Below, one piece after another: positions 16,773 to 25,637 of a DNA stretch of 44,523 nt (positions are counted from its first letter, which is position 1; every line of letters begins with the position of its first letter). This stretch comes from UBA4363 sp002393965. Lineage in GTDB: Bacteria > Bacteroidota > Bacteroidia > Bacteroidales > Paludibacteraceae. The stretch is taken from positions 1 through 44,523 of the forward strand of contig CAMNLA010000054.1 in the NCBI GenBank assembly GCA_946542925.1, in the 5' to 3' direction. The translations under genes and the position numbers were made by a program. The notes beneath the pieces are model-generated. The model was not told the DNA's origin and ran no database searches. It saw only the letters and a program-made list of their open reading frames with translations.

Positions 16773-17975
16773 ATGAACAAGCAGAAAGGTTCAAGTCCGA
16801 ACACCCGCATTGACTACTACGACACGCTACGCGTGGTGGGTATGTTGTCGGTCATCTGGATACACATTGCCACTCCGGTGGTGAAGATGTCGTTCAAGAA
16901 AAACATGGACGCCTTCATCACGGGCGACGTGCAGACGGCAGCGGTACGCTTTGCCGTCATGATCTTCCTGATGGTGGCGGGCGCAGCCATGCTGGGTCGG
17001 GACTACGACTACCGATCGTTCGTAACGAAGCGCCTGCGGAGGATCTATCTTCCATTTCTGTTCATCACCCTCTGTACGCTCGTATTCCAGTACTACATGA
17101 ACCGTCCCAAGCCCGTGGTCCACAGCCTCGGGGAACTGGCAAGCTGGATAGGCAGCCGTTATATGGACTGCGGTCTCTCGCAGCACTTCTGGTACGTCTA
17201 TCTGTTATTGTTGCTGTATCCGCTGATTCCCATTGCCGGGCGCCTGATCCGCCGAATCACGCAAGAGGGGCGGAGATGGGTGTGGATTGACCTGTTCCTG
17301 GCAGTCTGGATGCTGCTGTGTGCCCTGTTGCACAGTCCGGACGTCTCGCCCTTCACGGGGCTGCGGTTCCCGAGCATAGAAGAATCGATGTCCGGGTTCC
17401 TGTGTGGGAAAGTCGTCTCGTATCTGCGGTACTTCCCCTACATGATCCTGGGATACCGTCTGTCGAAAGCCGTCGAGGGACTGGGTCATCGAGAGACCCG
17501 AGTGATGCGACTTATAGCCCTGTCGGTCCTGATTCTCACCACGGCCCTGTGCGCATGGCGAGTGTATGCCGACACCTTCCCGGAAGGGAAAGCCGTACGG
17601 CTTGACCTTGGATTCCAGACCTACTACCACATCAACACCATTGCCCAGACGATAGCCGTCTTCCTGCTGTTTGCCAATACGCGGCTGGGAGAGGAAGAGA
17701 AGGCATACGAGGCGAACGCAACGGGAAAAAGGCGGTTGTCGGTGCGAGGGATGGCAGCTAAGGCGAGGGATGTCCTGGCGCGAGACTCGTATGGCATCTA
17801 TCTGGTGCATATCATGGTCATCTCGACCCTGTGGCACTTCCGGATCTATTGGGCCATCGGGAATCCGATATGGTCGGTTCCGCTGCTGACAGCGTCGGTA
17901 ACGGTACTCTCGCTACTGGTGGTCCGGATCCTGTCAAGCGTCCCGCGCATCGGGAAGTACCTTATCGGTTCGTAG
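16773..17975 (+). CDS. Acyltransferase-3 family membrane protein
   Basis: A 400-aa integral membrane protein with about ten membrane segments. The N-terminus shows the family signature IDYYDTLRVVGMLSVIWIHI, including the catalytic-type His near its end, and RDSYGIYLVHI occurs near the C-terminus as in other O-acyltransferases of this family. It probably O-acylates a sugar of an envelope polysaccharide, lipid or glycan; the acceptor is unknown. The frame is open to 16695, but the segment before M16773 is polar and unlike the family, and an AT-rich leader precedes 16773, so I chose the latter. Confidence 0.88.
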   Translation: MNKQKGSSPNTRIDYYDTLRVVGMLSVIWIHIATPVVKMSFKKNMDAFITGDVQTAAVRFAVMIFLMVAGAAMLGRDYDYRSFVTKRLRRIYLPFLFITLCTLVFQYYMNRPKPVVHSLGELASWIGSRYMDCGLSQHFWYVYLLLLLYPLIPIAGRLIRRITQEGRRWVWIDLFLAVWMLLCALLHSPDVSPFTGLRFPSIEESMSGFLCGKVVSYLRYFPYMILGYRLSKAVEGLGHRETRVMRLIALSVLILTTALCAWRVYADTFPEGKAVRLDLGFQTYYHINTIAQTIAVFLLFANTRLGEEEKAYEANATGKRRLSVRGMAAKARDVLARDSYGIYLVHIMVISTLWHFRIYWAIGNPIWSVPLLTASVTVLSLLVVRILSSVPRIGKYLIGS

Positions 17976-18051
17976 GGTCCGAAACGGGGAGAGCCTGCCA
18001 GACAGACGAAGAAAGAAACGAAATACACGCAGAAACGAACAAAGAAAAAAA

Positions 18052-18489
18052 ATGATCACCTATCAGAACGACCCGTCAATTCCCCGCGTGCCGAGATTTC
18101 CACGCCGGACGACATCGAAATGGATTGCGGAAGTGGCGCACCTTCACGGCAAGAAAATAGGCGAAGTGGCCTATATCTTCTGCAGTGACGAAAAGATACT
18201 GGAGGTCAACCGTCAGTACCTTCAGCACGACTACTACACGGACATCATCACGTTTGACTACACGGAAGGTGACGTCCTGAACGGAGACATCTTCATCTCC
18301 ACCGAGACGGTACGCTCCAATGCCGAGAGTTACGGCACAACCTTCGAGGAAGAGTTGCGCCGCATCGTGATACACGGCATCCTGCACCTATGCGGACAGG
18401 AGGACAAGCAGCCGGATGACCGGCGCGAGATGACGCGTCAGGAGGACGAGGCGCTGGGCCTATTCCCAACGGCGGGAAGAGAGAGATAA
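18052..18489 (+). CDS. ybeY: YbeY endoribonuclease / 16S rRNA maturation factor
   Basis: A 145-aa cytoplasmic metalloprotein of the UPF0054 family involved in 16S rRNA 3'-end maturation and ribosome quality control. Family features are NRQYLQHDYYTDIITFDY and the metal site VIHGILHLCGQED. In most YbeY proteins the zinc ligands are H-x3-H-x5-H; here they are H108, H112 and D118. I recall the same His-to-Asp change in other Bacteroidota YbeY proteins, so it is probably not a defect. It is the last gene before the promoter of the envelope block. Confidence 0.94.
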   Translation: MITYQNDPSIPRVPRFPRRTTSKWIAEVAHLHGKKIGEVAYIFCSDEKILEVNRQYLQHDYYTDIITFDYTEGDVLNGDIFISTETVRSNAESYGTTFEEELRRIVIHGILHLCGQEDKQPDDRREMTRQEDEALGLFPTAGRER

Positions 18490-18520
18490 AGGGAAAGAGG
18501 ACGTTTTCGAAAGCGTGTAT

Positions 18521-18551
18521 TTTGCCCTGCAGGAAAATTTACGTATTTTTG
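18521..18551 (+). promoter_or_regulatory. Complete -33/-7 promoter of the envelope-biogenesis block
   Basis: TTTG (18521-18524), 19-nt spacer, TATTTTTG (18544-18551). It matches TTTG-N19-TAnnTTTG and predicts a leader of about 23 nt before the ATG at 18581. The match also argues against starts upstream of 18558. Confidence 0.75.
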
Positions 18552-18580
18552 CCCGTTATTGTCAGAGACAATCATTGAAG

Positions 18581-19261
18581 ATGGACTTCGGACAACGTGA
18601 CAAGCGGATCAAGGCAGAGGGAGGAGAGCGGCGGAATCGTCATTCCGCAGCAATCGTGCTATTGATGTTGCTGACGATCGGCAGCGTATGGAGCGTGAGG
18701 GCTCAGGCGTTGTGGGAGATCGGCGGTAAGGCGGGCGAATCGTTCTACTTAGGAGACCGTAACCGTACGTTGTTCAACGACATCGGTCCGGGCATCGGCG
18801 GCTATTTCCGCTGTAACTGGAACCCACACTGGGCGACGAAGGTTCAGGTCGACATTGCACGTATCGGCTCGCCATTGAAGAAGAACTATGCGAATGCGGA
18901 CGTGCAGATGGAGTTCAACTTCTTTGAATACGGAGAGATGAACAGCCTGATCTGGTCGCGCTACTTCACTCCTTACATCTGCGGGGGCATCGGTCTGGGT
19001 GCGTACAACAACGACCGCAAGTCGTTGCGCTACACGGTGGCGTTTCCATTCGGTGCAGGCATCAAGTGCAAGATATTCCGCCGCTACAACATCGGGGTGG
19101 AATGGACGATGCACAAACTCTGCACCGACAAATTCGACCTGGTGGATAACCCCTACCGTTTTGAGAAACGTTCGTCGCTCATCAATAACGACTGGTACTC
19201 GATGTGCATGCTCTTCATCGGCATAGACCTTGGGGACCGGAACCGTTTCTGCAAGAACTAA
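18581..19261 (+). CDS. DUF6089-type outer-membrane beta-barrel protein
   Basis: A 226-aa protein with an extended signal peptide (charged n-region, then SAAIVLLMLLTIGSVWSVRA). The mature part is rich in beta strands and aromatic residues (WEIGGKAGESFYLGDRNRTL, GPGIGGYFRCNWNPHWATK, FGAGIKCKIFRRYNIGVEW), fitting a small eight-strand-type barrel. It matches the DUF6089 proteins that I recall immediately upstream of uppS and bamA in Bacteroidales. Function is unknown; position suggests envelope assembly. The start is the ATG 30 nt after the -7 box. Confidence 0.85.
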   Translation: MDFGQRDKRIKAEGGERRNRHSAAIVLLMLLTIGSVWSVRAQALWEIGGKAGESFYLGDRNRTLFNDIGPGIGGYFRCNWNPHWATKVQVDIARIGSPLKKNYANADVQMEFNFFEYGEMNSLIWSRYFTPYICGGIGLGAYNNDRKSLRYTVAFPFGAGIKCKIFRRYNIGVEWTMHKLCTDKFDLVDNPYRFEKRSSLINNDWYSMCMLFIGIDLGDRNRFCKN

Positions 19262-19287
19262 AAAGAACAAAAAAGAACCCTCATACT

Positions 19288-20043
19288 ATGACAGAATCGC
19301 TGAAAGAACAAGTGCTAGCCCGTCCCGTACCAACGCATGTTGCCATCATCATGGACGGGAACGGCCGTTGGGCGATGGAGAAAGGCCGTCCGCGCACGGA
19401 CGGTCACAAGGAAGCGCTGGAAGCCGTGGACGAAGCCATACAGGGTTGCGTGATGCTGGGAGTGAAATACCTGACGTTGTACACCTTCTCGACGGAGAAC
19501 TGGAACCGTCCGAAGGAAGAAGTCGATGCGTTGATGGACCTACTGGTCTATGCCATCGAGGCGAACACGCAGAAGCTCATGGACAACAACATCCGCCTGC
19601 GCGTAATCGGCGACGTCAGCCGTATGAGCAGCGAGGTGCGCAGCCGTCTGGACGGGTGTATTGAGAAAGCGTCGAAGAACACGGGTGTAACGGTAATCCT
19701 TGCCCTGTCGTACTCGTCGCGCTGGGAGATCACGGAAGCGTTCCGCGCGGCGGTGAGGGAGGCTCAGGATGGAAAGCGGAGAGCGGAAGACGTGGACGAA
19801 ACGTACGTCACATCGCTCCTGGAGACGCATGACATTCCCGACCCTGACTTGCTGATCCGTACGGGAGGCGAGAAGCGCATCTCGAACTTCCTGCTGTGGC
19901 AGATTGCGTATACGGAACTCTACTTCTCGGACCAATACTGGCCGGACTTCCGCAAAGACGACCTGGCACAGGCTATACTTGCCTATCAGAACCGTCAACG
20001 CCGTTTCGGTCTCACGGAAGAGCAGGCTGAGCACCTGAACTAA
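19288..20043 (+). CDS. uppS: Isoprenyl transferase (undecaprenyl diphosphate synthase)
   Basis: A 251-aa cytosolic cis-prenyltransferase that makes undecaprenyl diphosphate, the lipid carrier for peptidoglycan and O-antigen. Key motifs are HVAIIMDGNGRWAMEKG with the catalytic Asp (D23), TLYTFSTENWNRP, ALSYSSRWEI, and the C-terminal IRTGGEKRISNFLLWQ and YTELYFSDQYWPDF. The start at 19288 gives the normal family length; the open frame extends upstream into the preceding gene. It lies 26 nt after the DUF6089 gene and 30 nt before bamA. Confidence 0.97.
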   Translation: MTESLKEQVLARPVPTHVAIIMDGNGRWAMEKGRPRTDGHKEALEAVDEAIQGCVMLGVKYLTLYTFSTENWNRPKEEVDALMDLLVYAIEANTQKLMDNNIRLRVIGDVSRMSSEVRSRLDGCIEKASKNTGVTVILALSYSSRWEITEAFRAAVREAQDGKRRAEDVDETYVTSLLETHDIPDPDLLIRTGGEKRISNFLLWQIAYTELYFSDQYWPDFRKDDLAQAILAYQNRQRRFGLTEEQAEHLN

Positions 20044-20073
20044 GAACACGCCATCACACGCGAAAAAAACACA

Positions 20074-22662
20074 ATGCTGAGAAAAACGACATATCTGAAA
20101 AGCCTCATCCTATTGCCCCTCCTGCTACTATGCTGGACCATTCCCCAGCGGAGCATGGGTCAGAACGAATATCTGGAGATCGACTACGGTTCGTCTCCCC
20201 ACACGTACAAGATCGCGGACATCAAAGTCACGGGAGCGAAGGGCTATGAGCCGAGCATCATCATCGGATTCTCGGGTCTGAACATCGGTCAGACGATCTC
20301 GCTGCCCGGAGATGAGATCTCGAATGCCATCAAGCGTTTCTGGAAACAGGGGCTCTTTGATGACGTCAAGATCACGACGACGAAGATGGAGGGGGACCAG
20401 ATCTGGCTGAACATCGTACTGAAGCAGCGTCCGAAGATCTCGAAGGTCTATTTTGAGGGTCTGAAGAAATCGCAGAAAGAGGACCTGAGTCCTCAGATCA
20501 ACCTGTTTGACGGCGGTCAGTTCACGACGAACAATGAAGACCAGACGCGTCACGTCATCAAGGGATACTTCAACGAGAAGGGATATCGCAATGCGGAGGT
20601 AGAGATCACGTCGATACCGGACAATGCGCAGCCGAACTGTGTTTTTGTCAATATAGCCGTTGACAAAGGAAAGAAGGTGAAGGTTCACCGCATCTACTAT
20701 GAAGGCAACGAGCACCTGTCGCGCCACAAGTTGAACCGCGCTATGAAGAAGACGAACGAGTCGCGCTTCTACAACCTGTTCAAGACAAAGAAATTCGTCG
20801 GCGACCTGTATAAAGAGGATAAGCAGAACCTGGTGTCGAAATTCAATGAGTTCGGTTACCGCGACGCGTATATCGTGAGTGACACGGTCTATGCCTGCGG
20901 TCACGGGAAGAAGGAGAAAGTCGATATCCGCATCAAGGTGAGCGAGGGTCGCAAATACTATATCCGTTCGATCCGTTGGGTAGGCAACACGCTGTATTCG
21001 ACGGCGGAGCTGAACCGTCTGCTACGCATTGCACCGGGTGACGTCTATAATGCCAAGTACCTGAACGACCGCATTCAGGGTGACGAGGATGCGGTAGCGA
21101 ACCTCTATCAAGACAACGGTTACCTATTCTCGAGCATTGACCCTGTGGAGGCCCGAATAGAAGGCGACTCGATTGACTTCGAGATGCGCATCTACGAAGG
21201 GAAACAGGCTGTGATCAACCGTGTTGGCATCAACGGCAATGACCGTGTGTATGAGCACGTGGTCCGTCGGGAGTTGCGCACCAAGCCCGGTCAGTTGTAC
21301 AGCAAGTCGGACATCATGCGAACGATGCGAGAGATTGCCCAGATGGGTTATTTCGATCCTGAGAAGATCGTGCCGGACATACAGCCGGATCCAGAGAACG
21401 GGACGGTGGACATCAACTACAACCTGGAGACCAAATCGTCAGACCAGATTGAGATGTCGCTGGGTTACGGAGCGACGGGTCTGACGGGTTCTCTCGGCAT
21501 CAAATTCACGAACTTTGCGATCCAGAACCTCTTCAAGCCGGAGACGTATCGCATCGTTCCCCAGGGCGAGGGTCAGACACTGTCGTTGCGTGCGACGACG
21601 AACGGTTCGTACTACACGTCGTTCTCGGGCACGTTTGTCGATAACTGGTTTGGCGGCAAGCGTCCGAATCAGCTGTCGCTCTCGATGTACTACTCGATGC
21701 AGTCGGGAGTTTCGTCGCGTTCGAACGTGTATGCGTCGAACTACTACTCGTCGATGTACTCATCGTCGGACTACGGCACGTACTATGCGTATGACATTGA
21801 CCCGGACAAATACGTGCACATCTTCGGCGTATCGCTGGGTCTGGGCAAGCGTCTGAACTGGCCGGACGACTACTTCACACTGAACACCTCGCTGAACTAT
21901 CAGCGATACAGTCTGAAGAACTGGACCTACTTCATCATGACGGACGGAACGGCCAACAACTTCTCCATCGACCTGACGCTGGGTCGTTCGTCGATTGACA
22001 ACCCTATCTACACACGTCAGGGTTCGGCGTTCTCACTCTCGTGTGAGTTCACGCCGCCGTATTCACTCTTTGACCACCGAGACTTCTCGAAGCTGAAGGA
22101 CTCGGAGCGCTACAGATGGTTGGAATACCACAAGTGGAAATTCAAGGGACGTCTGTTCACACCGCTGACGAAGGACCAGAAGCTCGTCGTGATGACTCGC
22201 ATGGAGTACGGATTCCTGGGTTATTACAACTCGGACCGTCGCTCACCGTTCGGCACTTTCTACATGGGTGGCGACGGCATGTCGGGTTCGTACTCGACCT
22301 ACTCGACCGAGACGATTGGTCTGCGCGGTTACTCGTCCGGATCGCTGACGCCGTACACGTCGACGGGTGGTTATAACGGAAACCTGTATACGCGTCTGAC
22401 GATGGAGTTGCGGTATCCTTTGGTGCTGAAGGGCACTACGACGATCTATGCCCTTGCGTTCGTAGAGGGTGGAAACTGCTGGTCGGAATTCACGGAGTTT
22501 GACCCGTTCGATTTGAAGCGTTCGGCGGGTGTCGGAGTCCGTCTGTTCCTGCCGATGTTCGGACTGATGGGCGTTGACTGGGGTTATGGATTTGACGAAG
22601 TGAAGAACACGCCGTCCTACTCGGGTTCACACTTCTCCTTCATCATCGGTCAGGAATTCTAA
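20074..22662 (+). CDS. bamA: Outer-membrane assembly factor BamA
   Basis: An 862-aa Omp85 protein that folds and inserts outer-membrane beta-barrels. A signal peptide is followed by successive POTRA domains (IADIKVTGAKGYEPSIII, LKQRPKISKVYFEGL, KVKVHRIYYEGNEHLS, YYIRSIRWVGNTLYST, AVINRVGINGNDRVYE) and a 16-strand barrel that ends in a C-terminal Phe (FSFIIGQEF). A Ser/Tyr-rich stretch with runs such as SNYYSSMYSSSDYGTYY occurs in a predicted surface loop. It is flanked by uppS and two ompH genes, the usual Bacteroidales order. Confidence 0.97.
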   Translation: MLRKTTYLKSLILLPLLLLCWTIPQRSMGQNEYLEIDYGSSPHTYKIADIKVTGAKGYEPSIIIGFSGLNIGQTISLPGDEISNAIKRFWKQGLFDDVKITTTKMEGDQIWLNIVLKQRPKISKVYFEGLKKSQKEDLSPQINLFDGGQFTTNNEDQTRHVIKGYFNEKGYRNAEVEITSIPDNAQPNCVFVNIAVDKGKKVKVHRIYYEGNEHLSRHKLNRAMKKTNESRFYNLFKTKKFVGDLYKEDKQNLVSKFNEFGYRDAYIVSDTVYACGHGKKEKVDIRIKVSEGRKYYIRSIRWVGNTLYSTAELNRLLRIAPGDVYNAKYLNDRIQGDEDAVANLYQDNGYLFSSIDPVEARIEGDSIDFEMRIYEGKQAVINRVGINGNDRVYEHVVRRELRTKPGQLYSKSDIMRTMREIAQMGYFDPEKIVPDIQPDPENGTVDINYNLETKSSDQIEMSLGYGATGLTGSLGIKFTNFAIQNLFKPETYRIVPQGEGQTLSLRATTNGSYYTSFSGTFVDNWFGGKRPNQLSLSMYYSMQSGVSSRSNVYASNYYSSMYSSSDYGTYYAYDIDPDKYVHIFGVSLGLGKRLNWPDDYFTLNTSLNYQRYSLKNWTYFIMTDGTANNFSIDLTLGRSSIDNPIYTRQGSAFSLSCEFTPPYSLFDHRDFSKLKDSERYRWLEYHKWKFKGRLFTPLTKDQKLVVMTRMEYGFLGYYNSDRRSPFGTFYMGGDGMSGSYSTYSTETIGLRGYSSGSLTPYTSTGGYNGNLYTRLTMELRYPLVLKGTTTIYALAFVEGGNCWSEFTEFDPFDLKRSAGVGVRLFLPMFGLMGVDWGYGFDEVKNTPSYSGSHFSFIIGQEF

Positions 22663-22743
22663 CGCACGGTAAGGAAACGCTTGGCACGGAATTTGCCGAA
22701 ACGAAAGAGAAGAACCTATATAAACATAAAAAAAACACGGACC

Positions 22744-23262
22744 ATGAAAAGAATCATCACACTCCTCCCTCTCCTCCTATTCGTCATAGGAGCCACGGCA
22801 CAGAAGAACGGCGTTGCCGTAGTTGACATGCAATACATCCTCAAGAACGTGCCAGCGTATGAGTCAGCCTCGGAGCAGCTGAACCAGGTCACGCAGAAAT
22901 GGAAGAAAGAGATCGATGCCTCGACGGCTGAAGCCAAGAGCATGTATGAGAACTACCAGACGGAACTGGTCTTCCTCTCGAAGGAAATGCAGGTGAAGCG
23001 AGAAAACGAGATTGTGGCAAAGGAGAAAGCCACGGCAGACCTGAAGCGCAAATACTTCGGTCAGGACGGCGAGTTGTACAAGAAACGGGAAGCATTGCTG
23101 AAGCCTATACAGGACGAGGTGTATTCGGCGGTGAAGTCCGTTGCCGACGCTGGCGGCTACTCCATTGTCCTGGACAAGACGTCGGCACAATCGATCGTCT
23201 ATGTCGGAGCGAAGTCAGATATCTCGGACGAGGTGCTCACCAAGTTGGGTTATGCGAAATAA
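22744..23262 (+). CDS. OmpH/Skp periplasmic chaperone, copy 1
   Basis: A 172-aa exported protein of the OmpH/Skp family that holds unfolded outer-membrane proteins on their way to BamA. The signal peptide is MKRIITLLPLLLFVIGATAQ. The mature N-terminus (GVAVVDMQYILKNVPAYESA) is the usual beta strand and lead-in, followed by a long Lys/Glu/Gln-rich coiled coil (VTQKWKKEIDASTAEAK onward) and a C-terminal beta segment (YSIVLDKTSAQSIVYVG). The start is placed at the signal peptide. Confidence 0.94.
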   Translation: MKRIITLLPLLLFVIGATAQKNGVAVVDMQYILKNVPAYESASEQLNQVTQKWKKEIDASTAEAKSMYENYQTELVFLSKEMQVKRENEIVAKEKATADLKRKYFGQDGELYKKREALLKPIQDEVYSAVKSVADAGGYSIVLDKTSAQSIVYVGAKSDISDEVLTKLGYAK

Positions 23263-23310
23263 CCCTCCCCTATTCGAAAACAAAACAATCAAAAAAGGAT
23301 AAAGAAAAAA

Positions 23311-23859
23311 ATGAAAACAACGAAAACACTTCTCGGACTCCTGCTGTGTGTACTGCCATTGGCAGCATCGGCACAGAACAATTTCGCCTACGTCAACACC
23401 CAGGAGATCATGATGGTCAGTCCGGAATACAAGACTGCGATGACGAAGTTGGAATCCACCTCGAAACAGTATGAAGACCAGTTGCTGAAGTTGAATCAGG
23501 AAGGTCAGAAGAAGTTGGAGGAGTACCAGAAACTGGAGTCGAACCCAGCCACGGACCAGACCATCCTGAAAGACAAACGCGACGAACTGGCAGCCCTGGA
23601 TCAGAGAATCCAGAACTTCCGTCAGAACGCAACGGAGAGTGTGCAGAAAGCACAGGAGACGGAGATGATGCCCGTCATCAACAAGATCCGTACCGCCATC
23701 AACGACGTCGCCAATGCCCAGGGTATTGACTACGTAGTGGAAGAAGGCTCACTGATATTCCACTCTACCAAGGCGGTCAGCATCACGGCTGCCGTACGTA
23801 AGGCACTCGGTATTCCGTCGAATGCCACTCCGTATCAACCGGGAGTCGGAGCGAAGTAA
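23311..23859 (+). CDS. OmpH/Skp periplasmic chaperone, copy 2
   Basis: A 182-aa second Skp-like protein 48 nt after the first. The signal peptide is MKTTKTLLGLLLCVLPLAASAQ, followed by NNFAYVNTQEIMMVSPEYKT, a coiled coil (QEGQKKLEEYQKLES) and a C-terminal beta segment (IDYVVEEGSLIFHST). It has an extra tail, RKALGIPSNATPYQPGVGAK; a copy of the DNA for this tail is found again at 24236-24286. Paired ompH genes are common in this phylum. A strong terminator at 23961 closes the block. Confidence 0.94.
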   Translation: MKTTKTLLGLLLCVLPLAASAQNNFAYVNTQEIMMVSPEYKTAMTKLESTSKQYEDQLLKLNQEGQKKLEEYQKLESNPATDQTILKDKRDELAALDQRIQNFRQNATESVQKAQETEMMPVINKIRTAINDVANAQGIDYVVEEGSLIFHSTKAVSITAAVRKALGIPSNATPYQPGVGAK

Positions 23860-23960
23860 TCACATCCTCCGAAGAGGACGTGAAACACCCTACCGTGATC
23901 TGTCTCCTTTCCGAAACAGGAAAGAATAATGACAGACGATAGTGGGGTCTCCCGAAGACT

Positions 23961-24006
23961 AAAAAAGCACCCCTGTCAGGGAATCCTGACAGGGGTGCTT
24001 TTTTTA
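23961..24006 (+). terminator. Terminator of the bam-ompH block
   Basis: A perfect 15-bp stem (23966-23980 with 23985-23999) around a GAAT loop, flanked by A and T tracts, about 100 nt after the second ompH stop. Confidence 0.93.
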
Positions 24007-24235
24007 GTCCTATACGAAAGCGTAGTCGATATCGTGAATGGAGGGATGGAGGCATCACATGGTGTATTTGTTTTTATTCCTTTCCATTTCGTTCGCCTCC
24101 CAATTAACATATCCACAAATATACAAGATCCGCGCCTAAACATCCTCAATACCTTATGTTATAAAGCATTTAAAAGGGAGTTTGTAAGAAGAATGCCGAG
24201 AAACCGGAATGGTTATTCTCAATGCCAAGAGGAAC

Positions 24236-24286
24236 GGCACCCGGTATTCCGTCGAATGCCACTCCGTATCAACCGGGAGTCGGAGC
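24236..24286 (+). pseudogene. Duplicated 3' tail of ompH
   Basis: Bases 24236-24286 repeat 23802-23852 with a single mismatch (offset 434 nt; the last 45 bases are identical). The copy encodes the OmpH tail GIPSNATPYQPGVGA in frame but lacks the stop codon (GCGAAGTAA has become GCAAAATCG). No other part of ompH is present, so this is a fragment left by duplication or recombination. Confidence 0.85.
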
Positions 24287-24358
24287 AAAATCGGTGGCGA
24301 GAGAAAAGAAGACAGACAGTGGGACAAGAGTGGAGAGGAAGTGTTTCAACATTGCCTT

Positions 24359-24534
24359 ATATATGACTTATGAATGTCTTATATATATTATATCTATACC
24401 TTATCTATACTTTATCTATATGTTATCTATGCCTTATCTATGTTATAACTATGCTTTATCTATGTCTTATCTATATTATATATTTGTTTTATGTATGTTT
24501 CATCTTTGTTTCAACAATATTTTGTCTATGCGTT
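24359..24534. repeat. 11-bp AT-rich tandem array, 16 in-phase units
   Basis: Units with consensus ATCTATGYYTT start at 24359, 24370, 24381, 24392 and so on every 11 nt to 24524, with no insertion or deletion. Central units (24392-24479) are best conserved; edges are degenerate. The period is close to one DNA turn. Because 11 is not a multiple of 3, any frame translates to a hydrophobic 11-residue repeat without stops. Confidence 0.88.
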
Positions 24535-24584
24535 ATTAGAGAAGTCAAAGGGGAAAGAGGGGGCCAGCGGAGGAGGGATGGAGG

Positions 24585-25637
24585 ATGGGGGAACGTGATG
24601 AGGGTTTTGCGAGTGGCGGAACACTGGAGGTACACGCGCTCGACGAACTGATGGACGGGACAGAGCCGAAGACACCGTTCGCAAGGGATGTGATAGCATA
24701 CGCCAAGGTGAACGGCGTGGACCCTGCCGTGGCGGCGGAGGCACTGCTCAACGAGCGTGGAGAGGCGCAGATAATGAGTGAGGGAGGTGAATATTATATT
24801 CCTATTGACAAAAGAGAGTTTGCGGTTATTTCATCAAGCTTGTTTGAGCGTTTTCAAGACAAAACAAGGTTTGGAGTTATAGTGCGTTCTGCGGATAATT
24901 GGTATTTTTGTGATTACTTTGGCGAGGATAAGAATGTTAAGGCGAGAGCCGTATTCGACATAGAGGCTGATAGGGAATTTATAAACGCATTTGAAAAAGC
25001 AATAGCGAATGAAACTTTCAGAAGCGCAGAAGATTTTAGCAGGCGGTTTGAATCTTTTAGAGATGGATACAGACAGCAAAATAATGGTCGGGCTAATGTG
25101 CAGACCAGAGTGGAGGGTGATGTTGATGCTGGAGTGGATGAATCAGAACCTCAAGAAGGGGGTATATCCAACACAAGAACAAGTGCTGAACAAAGCAGAG
25201 GAAATTTACCGTATGCAACAGTAAAGAGTCAGCATGACGGAAGCTCGAAGCCTCGCATTAGATTTATCCGCACAAGCAGCGACTCTCCAAGCTTCATGAC
25301 CGTTTACCACGGAACTTCCAACGTCCGGCAGATGAAGGGCAGGAACGGCACGGTGTATGGGTGGTGCGAGACGGAGTATGACGAGAACGGGAATTTCGTT
25401 GCGAACCATATCTACCTGAATCCGAAAACGCTGAACTCGAACACGACGGTTCATGAGTTGGGTCACCTGTGGATTAACCTGTTGCGTGCGAAGAATAAGG
25501 AATTGTACGACAAGGGTATATCGCTGGCAAAGGAGCATTGGCTGTTCAAGGAGTATAAGGAGTCGCAGGCGTACGGCAAACTGAGTGACGAGGAGATAGG
25601 CGAGGATCAGCCTCTGGGTTGGAGGCTGCGCCGATAG
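24585..25637 (+). pseudogene. Composite remnant of a mobile-element polyprotein with HELGH motif
   Basis: A 350-codon open frame with no full-length family match. Residues 1-65 (DELMDGTEPKTPFARDVIAY...) and 235-335 are GC-rich like the host; residues about 65-215 are AT-rich with AGA/ATA codons. Residues 240-340 include TVYHGTSNVRQM and NTTVHELGHLWINLLR, a zinc-metallopeptidase-type HExxH (290-294), of the kind found in large polyvalent proteins of Bacteroidota phages and conjugative elements. The frame ends in the tandem repeats: residue 336 is the first codon of repeat unit 1, and the last residues (DQPLGWRLRR) are read antisense to the araC 3' end. So the natural C-terminus is missing. A domesticated short gene cannot be excluded. 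Confidence 0.6.

Larger units (their letters stand above)
23860..24584. other. 725-nt rearranged intergenic region
   Basis: It contains the ompH terminator, an AT-rich spacer, a partial copy of the ompH 3' end and the 11-bp tandem array. No gene that I would accept. One open frame, 24222-24539, reads through the ompH tail copy in the ompH frame and then into 11-residue hydrophobic repeats; I treat it as non-coding. Confidence 0.7.

Noticed and set aside
18376..18408. Defective YbeY because the third zinc His is Asp
   Set aside because: I recall Asp at this place in other Bacteroidota YbeY proteins, so it is probably lineage-typical.
24370..24651. Membrane peptide encoded by the 11-bp array
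   Set aside because: Any frame through an 11-bp repeat of this sequence is open and hydrophobic, so openness is no evidence of coding.
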